From NCBI GenBank assembly GCA_025667525.1, contig CM046876.1, positions 481,326,557-481,390,556 on the forward strand: a stretch of DNA of 64,000 nt, given 5' to 3'. The translations under genes were made by a program, and so were the position numbers. The DNA is from Glebionis coronaria (Eukaryota; Streptophyta; Magnoliopsida; Asterales; Asteraceae). This document shows, in pieces, positions 59,835-64,000 of the stretch (the stretch's first letter is position 1; the number at the start of each line of letters is the position of its first letter). Below the pieces are notes generated by a model. The model did not search any database, was not told the origin of the DNA, and was given only the letters and a program-made list of their open reading frames with translations.

Positions 59835-60569
59835 GTTCGAGTAACTGATGGATGTTTTGAAATATCAATAGTCATTTGGGAATGTTCAACTAAACGAAAA
59901 GAAATAGTAATTTAAAGATTGACCCTGATTCGAAATTAAGTGTGGTAGAAAAGGGTAAAGGAACGGTATTGTTGCGAATGAAAATAAGGAATAGGAGATT
60001 TATTTCCTCTAACAGAAGGTAAACTTGGAATTTAACAATCTAAGATAAGAAGAGATGGTATTCATGCGGTTACTATAAATCGGTAATCAGGATGAATTAT
60101 GATGTGTAGACCACATATATTTTATACCACTTAAGCAATTATCTATTTACTTGTCGTAAGTACGGATTAGCTGAAGGTCGGGCTGCTGAAGGAATAACAA
60201 GGAGCGTGGTATAGGAATTGGTATTTATGTGGTAATGAAATGTTTTCATGTCAGTAAAGGAGTTTGAATAAAGGAATTATTCGGATAATGGAAAATCAAT
60301 ATGAAAGGAATGTTTCTGATATCACAGCCTATATTTTGGAAATGCTAATAAGGTTTGAGATTCAGATGTTGTAATTTGCATATTTTTAATTGATGGTGTA
60401 TTGAAATCCTGAAGGTGTTATTGATGGTGTATTGAAATTCTGAAGGTGTTATTGAGGATATATTGAGATTTGAAGATGTTAGATTTTAGTTGACTTGAGG
60501 ACGAGAAATCAACGAGAATTAACGATTGGGTGAAATGAGAAATTAACCGATGGAAGGATTGTTAATAAC

Positions 60570-60833
<264 letters not shown>

Positions 60834-61584
60834 GGGAATATTTTCTGAACTTATGGAATTAAGAGGTATCGCGCAATTAACTGAACTAGAGTTGTGAGAA
60901 AGTTAACCGAGATAAGGATGAATGTCATAGGATATGATAAGTAAAGGTGGAAAGAATTAAATTAGAATTTTGTGGAGTATTGAGTACTGATTTCAGGAAG
61001 TAATCAGTGGAATTTCTATTTGAAGATTTTATTGGTCAATGATGAGAAGGTATGTAGGAGGAAATTGTAACAGATCGAATTTTCTGTGCGCTTTACCAGT
61101 AGTAGTCAGAAGGGAATGAGAAGATGAGTTAGTATTTAAGGCTATTTTTTTATTGTTCTGCGGAATCGAAGAGTTCATTGTCGTCTTGGGAAGAAGAAGC
61201 TTTGTGTTAGCTTAGTGATGGAAGTTATGTAATTTGATTGTATATTTTGTTATACGGCATTGTCAGGAAGTTGAGGATGGTAATATGATTAATTTTAAGG
61301 GTTGGAAGATGAGACAATAAGGATAATCTGATTTGACTGGAAGGGTAAGTCATCAGAAACGTAATAATGAAAGTAAGGAAAGAAGCTGGATGTTTTGGGA
61401 ATAAGATGATTGCTATGAGGTTGAACAAACTAAGTACCCGAAATCGGAACTGATGATTGATGTTTTATTTGATCAATATTAAGGAAGGAAAGGAAAGTAT
61501 TTAATAACAATTGAAAAATTGTTAGGGAAAGAGGAATGGTGTGTAAAATTCTTTAGATATGAATTTTAGCTGGAGTTAATATAG

Positions 61585-62090
61585 ATGTTCTCGAAGTGCG
61601 ATCTATGGCTGAAGTGATCGTGGAAATCTGAATAGATTGAAACAATTGAGGCTTTGTCGATACCGACGAAACCAACCGAAGCTTGTCAATTCCTTTGTGT
61701 AAGCTGAGTATTATCACAGGTTTATTGAAAGGTTTTCACTGATTGTTGAACCAATGATAAAGCTGACAAAGAAGAACTAAATATGTGAAATCTACTCATG
61801 CATCTAAGTTGTAGTTTTGAGATCTGATTTCGTAGTTGAGGAAGTTGTTTATGAACGCTGAGGATAGACTGAAGTTTTGTGCCTGTATAGCTAGTATTAG
61901 AGGAATCTGAAGAATTATAGAGTTGCGATGATGATATTTTGGTAATATCAAATGGAAAGGGAAAGTAATAGTAGTGTGTTGACTTGAATAAAGAAGTATA
62001 ACGGGAATTATATGCTCATGAGTTTCGACGATATGATATTTATTTTGGTATTGTAAAGCGTTACTTGTATGGAATCAAGTATGAATAAAA
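61585..62090 (+). pseudogene. E5 RT/RNase H remnants
   Basis: Heavily broken, but order and words fit a chromovirus pol. From about 61586 FSKCDLWL (RT), then IPTKPTEACQFL near 61655, the 'YYRRF' stretch near 61715 as a mutated copy, TNDKADKEE, and an RNase H part ending in a mutated 'HYLYG' block near 62055-62075. Many stops and shifts. Flanks 59835-61584 and 62091-62648 hold no recognisable gene. Confidence 0.65.
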
Positions 62091-62651
62091 TAAGGACAAT
62101 AAGGACTTACTTATAAATGCCATTCGGGAATTTCAAAAGAAAGGAGTTAAGGATTACCTAATGATGACTGGAAAATAATAATCAGTAAAATTATAGATGA
62201 GATATGTTATAGTTCTGTATTACGAAGTATGTTCCAAATTATAAAGGATGAGTGTGGATACTTTCACTATCAACTAGTGAGTATTTAGTAAGGAGGGGAA
62301 GGAAAAATGGCTTATAAAATTTCTAAAGTAATTGAGAATAGACTCTTGAGTCTTGAGATTTTTGGAATATTGGTAACAACAAGCATAATGGATAAAATGG
62401 AAAGGAAGTTAGAATAGAATTGATAAACTAACGGAAAAAGGAATGCCAAAGAAAGAAGATCAACAGATTGTCGGAAAATTTTGAAATAGAATGGTAGTAG
62501 AGATGAGAGAGTTGAGATGTTTGTTTTTGTGGAACAAAAACGGTTACCGTAATTATCTAATTCTCCTTCCGTTAGATCATAGAATGTGTTAAGAACGCAA
62601 GGACCAGTGGTGAATGAATTTTTCAAATCAAAGAGAATTTAATTATTCGTA

Positions 62652-62930
62652 GAGGACATACCCAGGTGGCCTAAACCGGTAACTGCCATTAGTATACATT
62701 GTGATAGTCAATCGACAATTGGCATAGCTCATAGCACAATGTATAATGGAAAGTCTAGACATATCCGTCGTCGACATAATTCGGTACGACAACTACTCTC
62801 AACAGGAGTTATCTCAATTGACTATGTGAAGTCAAAGGATAACATCGCGGATCCGCTTACGAAAGGCTTAAGCAGAGAGTTAGTTAGTAAGTCGTCTAAA
62901 GGAATGGGACTAAAGCCCTTAAAGGAATGA
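62652..62930 (+). pseudogene. E1 RNase H C-terminus
   Basis: Open frame from EDIPRWPKPVTAISIHCDSQ, with the catalytic D in HCDSQSTIG, through the copia RNase H end RHIRRRHNSVRQLL and SKDNIADPLTKGL, to TGA 62930. The earlier part of RNase H and all of RT are absent. It lies in the right place and orientation to belong to E1. Confidence 0.88.
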
Positions 62931-63508
62931 GTTTCTATGAAGGAAAACCTAACCCAGTTGGCTGGAGATACCAAGATCTTGGTTCAATAGGACAACCTAA
63001 TCATAGAAATGTGGGGGAAGTCACGTCATTGTGGGGGAGTTACTAATACACTAACTTTCCTAGTCCATTCCTAGAACAATCTGACTTGTTGAGAGGTCAA
63101 ACATATGGCTTAATGATTCAGGATGAAATCATAAAGCATAATGATTCAAGATGAAATAATAAAACATATGTTTTTAATGATTCAAGATGAAATCATCTAT
63201 GTGAGAGAGAAGTGGGGTCGCTTCGAAGGAAATTGTGGGGGCGCAATTTTCTAAGAGCTCTTGCAGAACCATGCGAGTGTTCATGACCATAACGAACACG
63301 ACTATGAGGACTTGACAAGGTCAGGGAGAGTCTTGTAAACAGAGGCTGAGTTCAAGGACATCGTGTCTACTCAGATCTAGGAGACTAAGTGTATCTCACA
63401 AGGGAAGGTTCAAAGGGTTACACCTACCTATCCTATGCAGGACTTAACCGCAAAAATTTTGCCGAAACTTTTGTGTGTTTTCGACCGGTTCCCATTCATG
63501 TGGGGGAT
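62931..63508 (+). other. E1 3' non-coding region and polypurine tract
   Basis: No gene. G-runs TGTGGGGGAAG and TGTGGGGGAG (63011-63038) and GTGGGGGCG (63235) precede the polypurine tract CATGTGGGGGAT that abuts the LTR at 63509. Confidence 0.75.
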
Positions 63509-64000
63509 TGTTGAAAAATGTTTTGCAAAATATGGTTTTTGCAATACTTTGGACATAATTATATATATATATGTTACGTATATTCGTAGTACTTAGTAGC
63601 TTTGTGTTCTCCTCGAAGAGAGTTTCGCAACGAGCTGAAGTATGTCCAATATGGAGTTAATATGAATGAGATATCGTGTCTCAAAGTGAGTCACGTGAAA
63701 CACAATATTTGGAAAATATTTTGTCCCACATTGCTTGAAACATGAAGTGAAAACATGTTTATAAGGAAATCATAGTTTATACCATACAATATTCATTTGT
63801 GGGTTTTTACTCCCACGTCTACGCGCGCGCAGGGGGTGTGCAGAAAGTGAGATTTCTAGGCCAAAAACGGGTTCGAAGCTACTGAACTTGTGCACGAGCG
63901 CGCGACCTGCGGACACGAATGCAGCTCCGAAAACTGGCTTGGGTGCGGGCAGATTTCGGTATTTTTTTTGCTGCGAATTCAATTTGTTTTTTCCAGAAAA
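63509..64000 (+). repeat. E1 3' LTR, cut by window end
   Basis: Aligns with 29193 onward. Contains a segment of about 75 bp (63822-63897) not present in the 5' LTR. Continues past the window. Confidence 0.88.

Overview
The window is plant nuclear DNA from a eudicot; the style of the SIRE-lineage copia element suggests the daisy family (Asteraceae), but that is an inference. The grounds are AT-rich intergenic DNA, plant LTR retrotransposons of several lineages (copia including SIRE-like, Athila-like gypsy, chromovirus-like gypsy), a Tourist-like MITE, one plant histone H4 gene and a decayed plant GH18 chitinase-like gene. At least nine tenths of the 64 kb is transposon or transposon debris. 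The only intact host gene I can support is histone H4 at 26323-26634.

Left part (1-10097). A minus-strand copia element (gag N-terminus 1-471, leader, PBS, LTR from 1979) abuts the 3' end of a SIRE-like element (degenerate ORF, polypurine tract, 1671-bp LTR at 3942-5612). That LTR sits in the U5 end of a minus-strand chromovirus-like LTR remnant (5613 to about 8000). A 1037-bp MITE with TAA target duplication follows (8063-9099).

Second part (9011-23392). A 12.2-kb SIRE-lineage copia element (10098-22305) has gag, pol and an extra 3' gene that looks spliced (exons 17271-18383 and 19117-21390 around a repeat-filled intron). It carries several nonsense and frameshift lesions. The 1.09 kb on its left (9011-10097) is repeated on its right (22306-23392), where it runs into unoccupied target DNA. 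This looks like an insertion allele and an empty-site allele joined in cis.

Middle (23403-29192). A minus-strand LTR end, AT-rich DNA, the histone H4 gene with a probable 5'-UTR intron, a chitinase-like pseudogene and a low-complexity foldback region.

Right part (29193-64000) is one nested stack. Outer element E1 is copia (5' LTR 29193, gag-protease 30485-31653, integrase 54172-55569, RNase H end 62652-62930, 3' LTR 63509 onward). Inside its protease region is E2, an Athila-like gypsy element (31654-54166, target duplication ATGAC). Inside E2 gag is E3, a related element without pol (35969-42764) that encodes a cysteine-rich/acidic protein of unknown function. Inside the E2 3' LTR is E4, a minus-strand copia-derived gag-only element (49604-53944, target duplication TTACT). 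In the E1 reverse transcriptase is E5, a decayed chromovirus (55571 to about 62650) that lacks its 3' LTR. E3, E4 and E2 lack recognisable polymerase and would need enzymes in trans. The strongest candidates for something undescribed are the spliced 3' gene of the SIRE element, the E3 protein together with its U5 motif array, and the conserved splice-like sites in the chromovirus LTRs.
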